A stretch of 64,000 nt of DNA from the NCBI RefSeq assembly GCF_011320115.1, contig NZ_JAANOZ010000015.1:1-64000 (forward strand). Reading direction: 5' to 3'. A program made the translations under genes and the position numbers. Below, piece after piece: positions 18,328 to 26,828 of this stretch (positions are counted from its first letter, which is position 1; the number at the start of each line of letters is the position of its first letter). The notes beneath the pieces are model-generated. The model had not been told where the DNA came from, searched no databases, and was given only the letters and a program-made list of their open reading frames with translations. This DNA comes from Croceibacterium segetis. GTDB lineage: Bacteria; Pseudomonadota; Alphaproteobacteria; Sphingomonadales; Sphingomonadaceae.

Positions 18328-19085
18328 CTCCATCCGGCATCGACCCAATAGTTGTGCGCGGTGCAGAAGCGCGCGTCGTCGCTCGCCAGGAACATCACCA
18401 TCGCGGCGATGTCGGCCGGCTGGATGCGCCCTTCGAGGCATTGCTGGGCGACGATCTCGGCCTCGCCCTCGGGCGTGTACCACTGCATCTGCCGCGGCGT
18501 CTGCACGTTGCCCGGGATCACCGCGTTGACGCGGATACCGCAGCGCCCCCACTCGCGCGCCAGGCTGCGGGTGAGGCCCTCGATCGCCGCCTTGGCGGTC
18601 TGGTATAGCGTCAGGTCGGGCAGCCCGAGGTGCCAGCTGATCGAGCCCAGGTTGACGATCGAGCCGCCGCCGGCCGCCTTCATCGCCGGCAACACCGCCT
18701 TGGCGGCGAAGAACTGGTGCTTGAGATTGACCGCCATCCGCTCGTCCCAATAGGCCGGGGTCACTTCCTCGACCTGGTGGCGATCGTCGTTGGCGGCGTT
18801 GTTGACCAGCACGTCGCAGCCGCCGAGCTTGTCGACGATCTTGGCGATCTTGGCGCCGTAGTCGGCGCAGTCGCGGATGTCGCAATGGACGAACAGCGGC
18901 GCGATCGCCGCATCGGCGAGCCGGGCGACGAGCGCCTCGCTGGCGTCGTCCTGGACGTCGACGAAGGCAACCGCCGCGCCCTGGCGGGCAAATGCCTCGA
19001 CGATTCCCTCGCCGATCCCCGTACCGCCACCGCTGACGATGACGCGCTTGCCGGCGAGGCTCGGATAGACCGCCCCCTGGCCCAC
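18324..19085 (-). CDS. xylB: D-xylose 1-dehydrogenase (SDR family)
   Basis: Short-chain dehydrogenase (about 253 aa), NAD-dependent, oxidising D-xylose to xylonolactone. Rossmann motif GGGTGIG at 19-25, NNA at 96-98, and catalytic S148, Y161 and K165 (LYQTAK). The stretches YPSLAGKRV, NDDRH, SISWHLGL and the C-terminal YWVDAGWR match what I recall of Caulobacter XylB closely. The start is uncertain: GTG 19085 gives an N-terminus of family-like length, while TTG 19109 adds eight residues. A GGAGGG (19100-19095) lies 10 bases upstream of the GTG. The stop overlaps the xylC start. First step of the pathway in this operon. Confidence 0.93.
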   Translation of the reverse strand: MGQGAVYPSLAGKRVIVSGGGTGIGEGIVEAFARQGAAVAFVDVQDDASEALVARLADAAIAPLFVHCDIRDCADYGAKIAKIVDKLGGCDVLVNNAANDDRHQVEEVTPAYWDERMAVNLKHQFFAAKAVLPAMKAAGGGSIVNLGSISWHLGLPDLTLYQTAKAAIEGLTRSLAREWGRCGIRVNAVIPGNVQTPRQMQWYTPEGEAEIVAQQCLEGRIQPADIAAMVMFLASDDARFCTAHNYWVDAGWR

Positions 19086-19114
19086 CGGCCTGATGATTCC
19101 CTCCGCCAAAGCCC

Positions 19115-20554
19115 TCAATCCCCTGTGTAAACTGTCTTGATCTGGGTGTAGAATTCGACCGCCGCGAAGCCCTGCTCGCGCGGCCCGTAGCTCGATCCGC
19201 GGGTACCGCCGAACGGCACGTGGTAATCGACCCCCGCCGTCGGCAGGTTGACCATCACCATCCCGGCGCGGACGTTCTTGCGGAAATCGCGGATCAGCTT
19301 GGCGTTGTTCGAAACGATCCCGGCCGAAAGCCCGAACTCGCCGCGATTGGCGAACTTGAGCGCCTCGGCGTAGTCCTTGGCCCGCACGGTCGAGACGACC
19401 GGTCCGAACACTTCCTCGCAATTGATGCGCATGCTCGGATCGGTGTCGGCGATCACCGTCGGCTGCATGAAGTAGCCCGGGGTATCGAGCGACAGCTTGT
19501 CCCCGCCCGCGGCCAGCCGCCCGCCTTCGCCGGTGGCGATGCCGACGTAGCTCATGTTCTGCTCGAACTGGCTCTCGCTGGATGCCGGGCCGACTTGCGT
19601 GCCCTCGGCGAGCGCCGGGCCGACCTTGAGACCCTTGGCCCGCTCGGCCAGTGCGGCGACGAACTTGTCGTGGATCGCGTCCTCGACGATCACCCGGCTC
19701 GAGGCTGTGCAGCGCTGGCCGGTTTGGAAGAAGCCGCCGTCGGCGGCGATCGCCACCGCCTTGTCGAGGTCGGCGTCGGCGAGCACCACCAGCGGGTTCT
19801 TGCCGCCCATCTCGAGCTGCACCCGCGCCTGGCGCGCGACCGCGCTGTTGGCGACCTGCGAACCGACGCCTTGCGAGCCGGTGAAGCTGATCGCCGCGAC
19901 GTCCTTGTGATCGACGATCGCCTGGCCGACGCGGCCGCGCCCGAGCACGAGGTTGAACACGCCGGGCGGCATCCCGGCGTCGTGGAGGACCTGCGTCAGA
20001 GCCGCGGCGACAGCCGAAGTGATATTGGCCGGCTTGAGCACCACGGTGTTGCCGAACGCCAGCGCCGGGGCGGCCTTCCACGCGGGAATCGCGATTGGGA
20101 AGTTCCACGGCGTGATCAGCCCGACGACGCCGAGCGCCTCGCGGTAGGTCGCGACATCGAGGCCCGGGCGGGTGGATTCGAGCGTCTGGCCGTGGCGCCG
20201 CAGCGCCTCGCCGGCGAAGTAGAGCAGGATGCGCGCGGCGCGCAGCGTCTCGCCGACACCCTCGGCGCGGGTCTTGCCTTCCTCGCGGGCGAGCAGCTCG
20301 CCGATCTCGCCCGAGCGGGCGAACAGCGCCTCGCCCGCCTTGCGCAGCACGTCCGAGCGCACCTCGGGCGAGGCGTTCGCCCAGCCCGGCTGCGCGTCCT
20401 TCGCCGCGGCGACCGCATGGGCCACTTCCGCCTCGCCGCCGTCGGGGAAACGGGCGACGACTTCGTCGGTATCCGACGGGTTGCGGCTTTCGAGCGCGCC
20501 GTCCGCGCCGGTCCATTCGCCGCCGATGTAATGCCCGAGAATCTGCGTATCCAT
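19115..20554 (-). CDS. xylA: 2,5-dioxovalerate (alpha-ketoglutarate semialdehyde) dehydrogenase
   Basis: Aldehyde dehydrogenase superfamily enzyme (479 aa), last step of the Weimberg pathway: alpha-ketoglutarate semialdehyde to 2-oxoglutarate. Catalytic residues are visible as N151 (TPWNFPIA), E248 (QLEMGGKN) and C282 (TGQRCTASSR). The length is normal and no signal peptide is present, so it is cytoplasmic. Nine bases separate it from xylX upstream, and the xylB start follows. In Caulobacter the gene is called xylA, not to be confused with xylose isomerase. On sequence alone other ALDH substrates are possible; the operon makes the assignment. Confidence 0.92.
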   Translation of the reverse strand: MDTQILGHYIGGEWTGADGALESRNPSDTDEVVARFPDGGEAEVAHAVAAAKDAQPGWANASPEVRSDVLRKAGEALFARSGEIGELLAREEGKTRAEGVGETLRAARILLYFAGEALRRHGQTLESTRPGLDVATYREALGVVGLITPWNFPIAIPAWKAAPALAFGNTVVLKPANITSAVAAALTQVLHDAGMPPGVFNLVLGRGRVGQAIVDHKDVAAISFTGSQGVGSQVANSAVARQARVQLEMGGKNPLVVLADADLDKAVAIAADGGFFQTGQRCTASSRVIVEDAIHDKFVAALAERAKGLKVGPALAEGTQVGPASSESQFEQNMSYVGIATGEGGRLAAGGDKLSLDTPGYFMQPTVIADTDPSMRINCEEVFGPVVSTVRAKDYAEALKFANRGEFGLSAGIVSNNAKLIRDFRKNVRAGMVMVNLPTAGVDYHVPFGGTRGSSYGPREQGFAAVEFYTQIKTVYTGD

Positions 20555-20563
20555 TTTGCGTCC

Positions 20564-21688
20564 CTAAATCCTGTCTGCCAGCCCGCGCGAAGCGAGGTTG
20601 CGCATGAAAGCGCCGATGCCGAGCTCCCAGCGTGGCGCATCGCGGCTGGTCGTCACGGTGTTGGTGAGCCGCCCGAGCCGGCGCGACGAGATCGTCACCC
20701 GGTCGCCAATCTTGTGGGTGAAGCCGCCGCCGGGCGTGTCGCGGTCCTGCGTCGGCGCGAACAGCGTGCCGCAGAACAGCACGAAACCGTCGGGATAGTG
20801 ATGCTCGGACAAGGTCTGCGCCACCAGGTCGAGCGGGTCGCGGCTAATCTGGCCCATGTCGTTGCTGCCTTCGAGGCGGTAGCCCTCGGGCCCGTCGATA
20901 GTCAGGTCGACGTTGGCCTGGCGCACGTCGTCGATGGTGAAGTGGCCGTCGAACAGGCGGATGAAGGGCCCGATCGCGCAACTCGCGGTGTTGTCCTTGG
21001 CCTTCGACAGCAGCAGTGCCGAGCGGCCTTCGAAATCGCGCAAGTTGACGTCGTTGCCGAGCGTCGCTCCGAGCACTTGCCCACGCGGATCGACCGCCAG
21101 CACGACCTCGGGTTCGGGGTTGTTCCACGCCGAATCCGAGCGCACGCCGATCTCGGCGCCCGCGCCGACGGTGGAGAGCACCGGCGACTTGGAGAACACT
21201 TCGGCATCGGGCCCAATCGCCACCTCGAGGTACTGCGACCACATGCCTTCGTCGATCAGCGCCTGCTTGAGCTCGGCCGCCTCGGCGCTCCCCGGCACCA
21301 CCGCGCGGATGCCGGCGCCGACCTTGGCTTCGAGCGCGCCGCGAATCTCGGCCGCCTTGCCGGCATCGCCGCGCGCGCGTTCCTCGATCACCCGCTCGAT
21401 CGCCGAGAGCGCGAAAGTGACTCCACAGGCCTTGATGCATTGCAAGTCGGCCGGGGAAAGGAGGCTCCAGCCCTCAGGCAAGCCTTGCTCCACCGGCCCA
21501 AGGTCGCGCCCGCCCGAGAAATGCTTGCGGTCGATCGCGCCGGCGACCGTCGCGACCTCGTCGGTCAGGTCGAACAATCGCCCGCCGCGCAGCGCGATGA
21601 CGCACGGCCCGGCCGGCGAGAGCGCGCGGCCGATGAAGGTCCCGGACGCAAAGTCCGACGGCAGAATGTCGTGCAGCGTTTCGGCCAC
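20564..21688 (-). CDS. xylX: 2-keto-3-deoxy-D-xylonate dehydratase (FAH family)
   Basis: Fumarylacetoacetate-hydrolase-fold enzyme (374 aa), dehydrating 2-keto-3-deoxyxylonate to alpha-ketoglutarate semialdehyde. Family metal-site candidates are E192/E194 (NNPEPEVVL) and D213 (GNDVNLRDFEGRS). The stretches VIEERARGDAG, WSQYLEVAIGPDAE and GFTHKIGDRV agree with Caulobacter XylX as I remember it. It is the promoter-proximal gene of the xylX-xylA-xylB-xylC-CE20-epimerase unit. Operator B lies 23 bases upstream of the ATG, so the transcript leader must be short. Confidence 0.93.
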   Translation of the reverse strand: MAETLHDILPSDFASGTFIGRALSPAGPCVIALRGGRLFDLTDEVATVAGAIDRKHFSGGRDLGPVEQGLPEGWSLLSPADLQCIKACGVTFALSAIERVIEERARGDAGKAAEIRGALEAKVGAGIRAVVPGSAEAAELKQALIDEGMWSQYLEVAIGPDAEVFSKSPVLSTVGAGAEIGVRSDSAWNNPEPEVVLAVDPRGQVLGATLGNDVNLRDFEGRSALLLSKAKDNTASCAIGPFIRLFDGHFTIDDVRQANVDLTIDGPEGYRLEGSNDMGQISRDPLDLVAQTLSEHHYPDGFVLFCGTLFAPTQDRDTPGGGFTHKIGDRVTISSRRLGRLTNTVTTSRDAPRWELGIGAFMRNLASRGLADRI

Positions 21689-21710
21689 AGCCGCTTATTG
21701 CCCTCTCCGT

Positions 21711-21724
21711 TGATAGCGCTACCA
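21711..21724. promoter_or_regulatory. XylR-type operator, site B
   Basis: TGATAGCGCTACCA, identical to site A. It lies between divergent xylX (minus, start 21688) and the GH43 gene (plus, start 21782), positioned to control both. Confidence 0.85.
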
Positions 21725-21733
21725 TATGGGCGA

Positions 21734-21763
21734 GGATGAACGAGAGAGCAAGTCCGTTCATCC
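21734..21763 (+). repeat. Inverted repeat in the GH43 leader
   Basis: Perfect 9-base arms, GGATGAACG (21734-21742) and CGTTCATCC (21755-21763), separated by 12 bases. It lies between operator B and the ribosome site GGGAGG (21769-21774) of the GH43 gene, so it would form a hairpin near the 5' end of that mRNA, or be a second protein site. Confidence 0.5.
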
Positions 21764-21781
21764 CCTATGGGAGGATTTCGT

Positions 21782-23419
21782 ATGCGCGAAACACTGGCCG
21801 CCGCCGGAGCATTCCTGGCTTTTGTTTCAGCGCCTTGCGCCGCGGCGCCGACGGCGCACTTCGCCGAGCTGACCTACGTTGCGCAGCATGTTCCGCCGAC
21901 GCCGGCGGGGAGCTACCGCAACCCGGTGCTGCCGGGCTTCCAGCCCGACCCTTCGATCATCCGCGTCGGGGACGACTTCTACCTCGTCAACTCGACCTTC
22001 GCGTGGTTTCCGGGCATCCCGGTCTACCACAGCCGCGACCTCGTCCACTGGCGGCAGATCGGCAACGCGATCGACCGGCCGGGGATGCTCGACCTCGCCG
22101 GGCTCGGCACCAGCCGCGGCGTCTTCGCGCCGGCGATCACCCGGCACGAGGGCACGTTCTACATCCTCAACACCTGCGTCGATTGCGGCGGCAATTTCCT
22201 GGGCACGGCAACCAACCCAGCGGGTCCGTGGTCGGACCCGGTATGGCTCGATTTCGACGGCATCGACTGTTCGCTGTTCGTCGACGAGGATGGCAGTGCG
22301 TGGATCGTCAACAACGGTTCGCCGCCTGAAACGCCGCGCTACGACGGACATCGGGCGATCTGGATCCAGCAGTTCGACCTGAAGACGCTCAAGCTGTTTG
22401 GGCCCCGCAAGGTGCTGGTCGACGGCGGGGTGCACCCGGAGGACAGGCCGGTCTGGGCCGAAGGGCCGCACGTGTTCACGAAGGACGGCTGGTACTACCT
22501 GATGGCCGCCGAGGGCGGCACGGCGGAGAATCATTCCGAGACGATCTACCGCTCGCGCCGGCCCGACGGGCCGTACGAGGCCGGGCCGATCAACCCGATC
22601 CTGACCCAGCGCAACCTGCCGCCCGGCCGCTCGGACCGCGTCGAGGCGACCGGCCATGCCGACCTGGTGCAGCTCGCCGACGGCAGCTGGTGGGGCGTGT
22701 TCCTGGCGACGCGGCCATTCGCCGGGCAATCGACCCTGCTCGGTCGCGAGACCTTCCTGCTGCCGGTAAGCTGGCAGGACGGCTGGCCGCTGTTCCTCTC
22801 CCCGGGCGAGCCGGTGCCGCTGGTGGCCAGGCGTCCCGCCCTGCCCGCCTCGCCGGGCGACGCATGGGACAAGTGGACCGACGACTTCAGCGAGCGCGCG
22901 CTCTCCGCCGAATGGCTGCGCATCCGCAATCCCGGCGCGGTGCAGGACCACGCGCTCGAAGGCGGCGATCTCGCGCTGGTCCCCGGCGCCGATCCTGCGG
23001 GCAGCCTCGGCACGCCCGCCTTCTGGGGCAAGCGCCTGCGCCATCCGGCGGCGACCGTCTCGACCACCGTCGCCTTCGCGCCCGACAAGCCGGGCGACTT
23101 CGCCGGGCTGCTGGCGTTCATGGACGAGGCGCACTTCCTCGCCTTCGGGATCGAGGGCCAGCAGATCGTCGCTCACCGGCGCACCGATGCGACGCAGGAC
23201 GAGCGCGGCGAAGTGGTCGCCAGCGCGCCGCGCGGCGTGACCGGCCCGCTCGAACTGCGTGTGGCCATCGACGGCGGCCACGCGGCGCTGAGCTGGCGCA
23301 AGCCGGGCGGCCGCTGGCAGGTGCTGTCGGCGAAAGTCGACGTCGAGCCGCTCGCCACGGTCCATGCCGGGCTGTTCACCGGACTGGTGATCGGGCCTTA
23401 CGCACTGGCGGGCCGCTAG
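21782..23419 (+). CDS. GH43 beta-xylosidase/alpha-L-arabinofuranosidase, exported
   Basis: Family 43 glycoside hydrolase (545 aa): five-bladed propeller (about 45-330) plus a C-terminal beta-sandwich (about 365-545) of the kind common in xylosidase/arabinofuranosidase GH43. Catalytic triad candidates: D56 (FQPDPSI), D162 (GIDCSLF) and E227 (WAEGPHVF). I chose ATG 21782 because GGGAGG at 21769-21774 precedes it at seven bases and the next residues form a Sec signal (cleavage near CAA-AP, 22). An in-frame ATG at 21767 lies before that ribosome site. Transcribed divergently from xylX under operator B, it probably releases xylose or arabinose from oligosaccharides. Its 3' end overlaps the convergent next gene by four bases. 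Confidence 0.92.
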   Translation: MRETLAAAGAFLAFVSAPCAAAPTAHFAELTYVAQHVPPTPAGSYRNPVLPGFQPDPSIIRVGDDFYLVNSTFAWFPGIPVYHSRDLVHWRQIGNAIDRPGMLDLAGLGTSRGVFAPAITRHEGTFYILNTCVDCGGNFLGTATNPAGPWSDPVWLDFDGIDCSLFVDEDGSAWIVNNGSPPETPRYDGHRAIWIQQFDLKTLKLFGPRKVLVDGGVHPEDRPVWAEGPHVFTKDGWYYLMAAEGGTAENHSETIYRSRRPDGPYEAGPINPILTQRNLPPGRSDRVEATGHADLVQLADGSWWGVFLATRPFAGQSTLLGRETFLLPVSWQDGWPLFLSPGEPVPLVARRPALPASPGDAWDKWTDDFSERALSAEWLRIRNPGAVQDHALEGGDLALVPGADPAGSLGTPAFWGKRLRHPAATVSTTVAFAPDKPGDFAGLLAFMDEAHFLAFGIEGQQIVAHRRTDATQDERGEVVASAPRGVTGPLELRVAIDGGHAALSWRKPGGRWQVLSAKVDVEPLATVHAGLFTGLVIGPYALAGR

Positions 23420-24546
23420 GGCACCTTGAACACGTAGACCGGGCCGATATCGACCACCTGCGGCGCTTCGGCGAAGTGCAGCGCGATCTCCGCCTTGCCC
23501 TCGGGAATCGCCTGGGTGGCGGTGGTATTCAGGCGGATCAGCTGCCAGTTTGGCCCGACAGCGACGAGATGGTCGGCGAAGCCCTCGTGCGGAGGGTCGC
23601 TGCTCTGCACACGCACTCCGACCAGCGCCTTGCCGTCGGCTGTGCTGGCGCTGACGGTCTTGGCGGCGACCGCGATCAGCAGCTTGTCGCCGACGGCTAT
23701 GCCCTCGCGCAGCTGGATCGCGGTACCGACGTCCCAGCGGTTCTGGCCCTTCTGGGTGACGGTGAAGCGGGTCGCCTTGCCCAGCCAGATGGTCTTGTCG
23801 TCGAGTTCGGCGATGGAGCCTGCGGGTCCGGAATTGCCCCAGCCGCGCACGTCGGGGCGGTCGATCAGGCGCCCGGCGTCCTTGAGCGGTGGCGGCAGAT
23901 CGACCGATTCCTTGAGCGCGGCGATCGCCGCATCGGCCTGGCGCGACGGATCGGCCGCGCCGGCGATTGCCGAGGCGCCCTTGACCACGATCGCCTGGCC
24001 GATCTGGATCGTCTGCTTGGCTCCGGCGAGCTGCAGCGCGACGACGGCGACCTCCTTGGCGATATTGATGTTCGAGATGCCGCTGGCCTCGTGCCACTCC
24101 CATTCTGACCCGACCTTGACCGCCGCGTCGCCGAAGCCGGGCCACGGGTCGGAGTTCTGCTGGAAGCGGACGTTGACCACGCCTTTGCCGTCAGTCGTGT
24201 CGGCGGACAGCGCGCGGGCGTAGAAGCCGATCGTCACGGTGTCCCCCTTGGCGATGGTGCTCAGCAGCGGGACGAAGGCCTGGATGGTGTACGGCTTGGG
24301 GTCCGCCTTGCGGATCTCGAACTGCACCGCCGCTCCGCCGCCGGGAATCGCCGGGTCGGTCACGCCTTTCGACTTGAAGCCGAGCCCCTGGGTCTTCCAG
24401 TCGAGGCTCGACGGATCGTTGATCAGCGTGCCCGGCAGCTTGGCGTCGAGCGCCTGCAACTCGGGGCTGAGGTCCTGCGCCGACCCGACGCTCGCCAATG
24501 CCAAGGCGCCCGCGGCGATCCCCGCCATCGCGGCTTTTCCGATCAT
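23416..24546 (-). CDS. Secreted protein with two tandem CBM-like repeats, unknown function
   Basis: Exported protein of 376 aa that I cannot assign to a named family. The ATG at 24546 follows GGGAGG at seven bases and starts a Sec signal (residues 1-23, ending VGSAQ). The mature part is an internal duplication: repeat one about 45-185 and repeat two about 215-376. Both carry a KGDTVTIGFYAR / VGDKLLIAVAAK strand, a DGKGVVNVR / DGKALVGVR strand, a conserved SDPWPGFGD / SDPPHEGFAD loop, and a GSEWEW / GPNWQL strand. The pattern resembles jelly-roll carbohydrate-binding domains. It is the last gene of the ExoP-GH3/esterase/GH27/GH5 operon, which suggests polysaccharide binding or assistance. No catalytic motif is visible. 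Confidence 0.8.
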   Translation of the reverse strand: MIGKAAMAGIAAGALALASVGSAQDLSPELQALDAKLPGTLINDPSSLDWKTQGLGFKSKGVTDPAIPGGGAAVQFEIRKADPKPYTIQAFVPLLSTIAKGDTVTIGFYARALSADTTDGKGVVNVRFQQNSDPWPGFGDAAVKVGSEWEWHEASGISNINIAKEVAVVALQLAGAKQTIQIGQAIVVKGASAIAGAADPSRQADAAIAALKESVDLPPPLKDAGRLIDRPDVRGWGNSGPAGSIAELDDKTIWLGKATRFTVTQKGQNRWDVGTAIQLREGIAVGDKLLIAVAAKTVSASTADGKALVGVRVQSSDPPHEGFADHLVAVGPNWQLIRLNTTATQAIPEGKAEIALHFAEAPQVVDIGPVYVFKVP

Positions 24547-24572
24547 CGCAACGCCTCCCTTTCGCTTCGCGC

Positions 24573-25580
24573 TCAATTCTCAGGCAGACCGGAGGCCGCG
24601 CGCATCCCCGGCAGCCAGCGCCTGGCCTCGTGGTCGTAGTACGGGAAGGTGTTGGTGTAGGCCCAGCCGCAGATGCCCACGCCGAGCGGGGCGAAAGCAT
24701 CGTGCACCGCCCGGGTGTATTGCACGCGCTGCTCAAGCGGGATGTGAGCGTCGTAGGCCCCGGTCTCGCCCATGAACGGGACCAGCCCGGTGCGGGCGAT
24801 GTAGATCCTGATCTTGGCGGTGTCGGTCACCAGCCGCTGGGCGTCCTCGGCGCTGCCGTAGACGCGGCCCAGTTTCGGCGGCGCCGGCTTGACCCAGCCG
24901 GCGCCCTGGTGAGTGAAGTCGAACGGCTCGTAATAGTGGAACGTCGGATAGACGTTTGGATCGCCGGGCAGTTCGAGCGTTGCCAGCGAATCGATCCCTG
25001 ACCAGTTGTCGCCGCCGATCACCACCGGCCGGTCGGGATTGCTCGCCCGGATCATCTTGAGCGCGGGGGCGAGGGTTTCGCCGAGGATCGCGTTGGTCAG
25101 CTTCTCGTGCGGCTCGTTTTCGATCTCGAACCACAGGGTCTTCGTCGGCCGGTTCGCGAAGTGCACCGCGACCTGTTGCCAGATCGCCGCCAGCTTGGCG
25201 CTGTTGGCCGCCGGATCGTCGTCGAGCGCGTTGAAGTGATGATCGTTGAGTATGACGTGCAGGTCGGCCGCGAGCGCCTGGTCGACGACCGTGGTGACGC
25301 GCTTCATCCACTTGGGATCGATCGCGTAATCGGGCCCGCCGCCGGTCTTGTCCGACCAGCGCACCGGAATGCGCACGGTGGTGAACCCGGCGGCGCGGAT
25401 GCGCTTGAAGTCGCTCGCCTCGATCGCCACGCCGCCGTGCGCGGTCTCGGCTTGGGCTTCGAGCTGGTTGCCCATGTTGATGCACGCGCCGACCGGCAGC
25501 GAGCGCGGCGCGTCGGCCGCCGGGGCGGTTGAGGCCAACGTCAGCGACGCGGCCGCCGCGAGCAAGATCGAACGATTCAT
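24573..25580 (-). CDS. GH5 endo-beta-glucanase-like enzyme, exported
   Basis: Glycoside hydrolase family 5 enzyme (335 aa) with Sec signal (1-22, ending PAADA). The acid/base E156 is in EIENEPHE and the nucleophile E272 in FMGETGAY; NMGNQLEA near 35-42 and TVRIPVRW at 68-75 are typical of GH5 endoglucanases. No binding module. It acts on internal beta-1,4 bonds of glucan, glucomannan or xyloglucan; the subfamily is not clear from sequence alone. It lies between GH27 alpha-galactosidase and the CBM-like protein gene, in the operon read from operator C, which suits breakdown of galactoglucomannan-type hemicellulose. Confidence 0.9.
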   Translation of the reverse strand: MNRSILLAAAASLTLASTAPAADAPRSLPVGACINMGNQLEAQAETAHGGVAIEASDFKRIRAAGFTTVRIPVRWSDKTGGGPDYAIDPKWMKRVTTVVDQALAADLHVILNDHHFNALDDDPAANSAKLAAIWQQVAVHFANRPTKTLWFEIENEPHEKLTNAILGETLAPALKMIRASNPDRPVVIGGDNWSGIDSLATLELPGDPNVYPTFHYYEPFDFTHQGAGWVKPAPPKLGRVYGSAEDAQRLVTDTAKIRIYIARTGLVPFMGETGAYDAHIPLEQRVQYTRAVHDAFAPLGVGICGWAYTNTFPYYDHEARRWLPGMRAASGLPEN

Positions 25581-25605
25581 GGCATTATCCCTTGGTCCAT
25601 CGCCG

Positions 25606-26826
25606 TCACGCCGGATCGAGCGTGAAGACGAGCGTGTCGTGCGGCCCGATGGTGCGTTCGAGCGGCGTGGCGGTCGTCCCCGCGGCCTGCCCGGTCCACA
25701 CGTCGGTCAGGCGGAAACGGGTCTTCTTGAAGTCCGCTTGCCTGTTCTTGAGCCCATCGTTGAGATCGGCCGTCGCCCAGTCGAGCCGCGCGGCGCGCGG
25801 GCTGTCGCCGCGGTTGAGCAGGGCGATCGCCCAGCGTCCGTCGGCGAGCGGCTTGGCCCAGTAATCCAGCCCCGGCACGGTGATCCATTTCATCGCCGGG
25901 ATGCCGAGCGAGTCCTGGTCGATGGCGATCAGGCGGCGATTGGCGAGCAGGTCGCGGATCGCCGGGGTCATCGCCTCGACGTCGGTGCCGACGATCAGCG
26001 GCGCGGCGAGCATCGTCCACATCGCGAAGTGCGAGCGGTTCTCCGCCGCGGTCGGCAGGTTGCCGACTTCCAACATGTCGGGATCGTTCCACCCGCCCGG
26101 CCCGGCGTAGGCACGCAGGGCGTCCTGGCGGTCGAGGATCGACAGCACGCCCGAGCTGAACCAGCCGCCGTGGTTCACGATGCAGTCCCAGCAATTGGTG
26201 ATGTCGCCGGTGGTGCGCCAGAGATGGCCGTACTCGCGGCCCCACAGCCACGGCTGATGATCGCCCCATTCGCAGATCGACAGCACCATCGGCCGGCCCG
26301 AGGCGGCGATCGCCCGGCTCATCGTGCCGTAGGCCTCGCGCGGGTTGCGCTCGGCCGCGCCCGAGCCGGTGTTGCACCAGTCGACCTTGACGTAGTCGAT
26401 ACCCCACGCGGCGTACTGCGCGGCATCCTGGAACTCGTGGCCCTGGCTGCCGGGGCGGCCGCCGCAGGTCTTCTCGCCGGCATCAGTGTAGAGCCCGAAC
26501 TTGAGGCCGCGTGAATGGAGATAATCGCCGAGCGCCTTCATTCCCGATGGGAACTTCTGCGCATCCGCCTGGATGTCGCCGTGCGCGTCGCGCGAGAGCT
26601 GCCAGCAATCGTCGAGGTTGACGTAGACGTAACCGGCGTCGCGCAGGCCCGACTTTACCAGCGCATCGGCGGTCTGGTGGATCAGCGCCTCGTCGATCGA
26701 ACAACCGTAATGGTTCCAGCTGTTCCAGCCCATCGGCGGGGTCTGGGCGAGGTCGGCCTTCTGCGCCGTAGCCGTGCCCGGGAGCAGCAGCAGCGCGGCG
26801 AGAAACGAAGCAAAGAGTGTGCGCAT
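25606..26826 (-). CDS. GH27 alpha-galactosidase, exported
   Basis: Family 27 retaining alpha-galactosidase (406 aa) with Sec signal (1-22, ending ATAQ). Motifs are PPMGWNSWN at 30-38, the nucleophile D149 in YVKVDWCN and the acid/base D208 in RTTGDI; GPGGWNDPDML at 242-252 is also typical. A C-terminal beta-sandwich follows the barrel. It would remove alpha-1,6-galactosyl side groups from galactomannan or galactoglucomannan, matching the mannanase transcribed from the other side of operator C. The ATG is two bases after the carboxylesterase stop, so the genes are probably co-translated. Single-residue GH27 relatives include alpha-N-acetylgalactosaminidase and arabinopyranosidase, less likely here. 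Confidence 0.93.
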   Translation of the reverse strand: MRTLFASFLAALLLLPGTATAQKADLAQTPPMGWNSWNHYGCSIDEALIHQTADALVKSGLRDAGYVYVNLDDCWQLSRDAHGDIQADAQKFPSGMKALGDYLHSRGLKFGLYTDAGEKTCGGRPGSQGHEFQDAAQYAAWGIDYVKVDWCNTGSGAAERNPREAYGTMSRAIAASGRPMVLSICEWGDHQPWLWGREYGHLWRTTGDITNCWDCIVNHGGWFSSGVLSILDRQDALRAYAGPGGWNDPDMLEVGNLPTAAENRSHFAMWTMLAAPLIVGTDVEAMTPAIRDLLANRRLIAIDQDSLGIPAMKWITVPGLDYWAKPLADGRWAIALLNRGDSPRAARLDWATADLNDGLKNRQADFKKTRFRLTDVWTGQAAGTTATPLERTIGPHDTLVFTLDPA

Positions 26827-26828
26827 GC

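Noticed and set aside
21827-24145. Minus-strand frame of 772 codons across the GH43 and CBM-like genes
   Set aside because: Shadow of genuine coding frames on both strands; no motif or signal.
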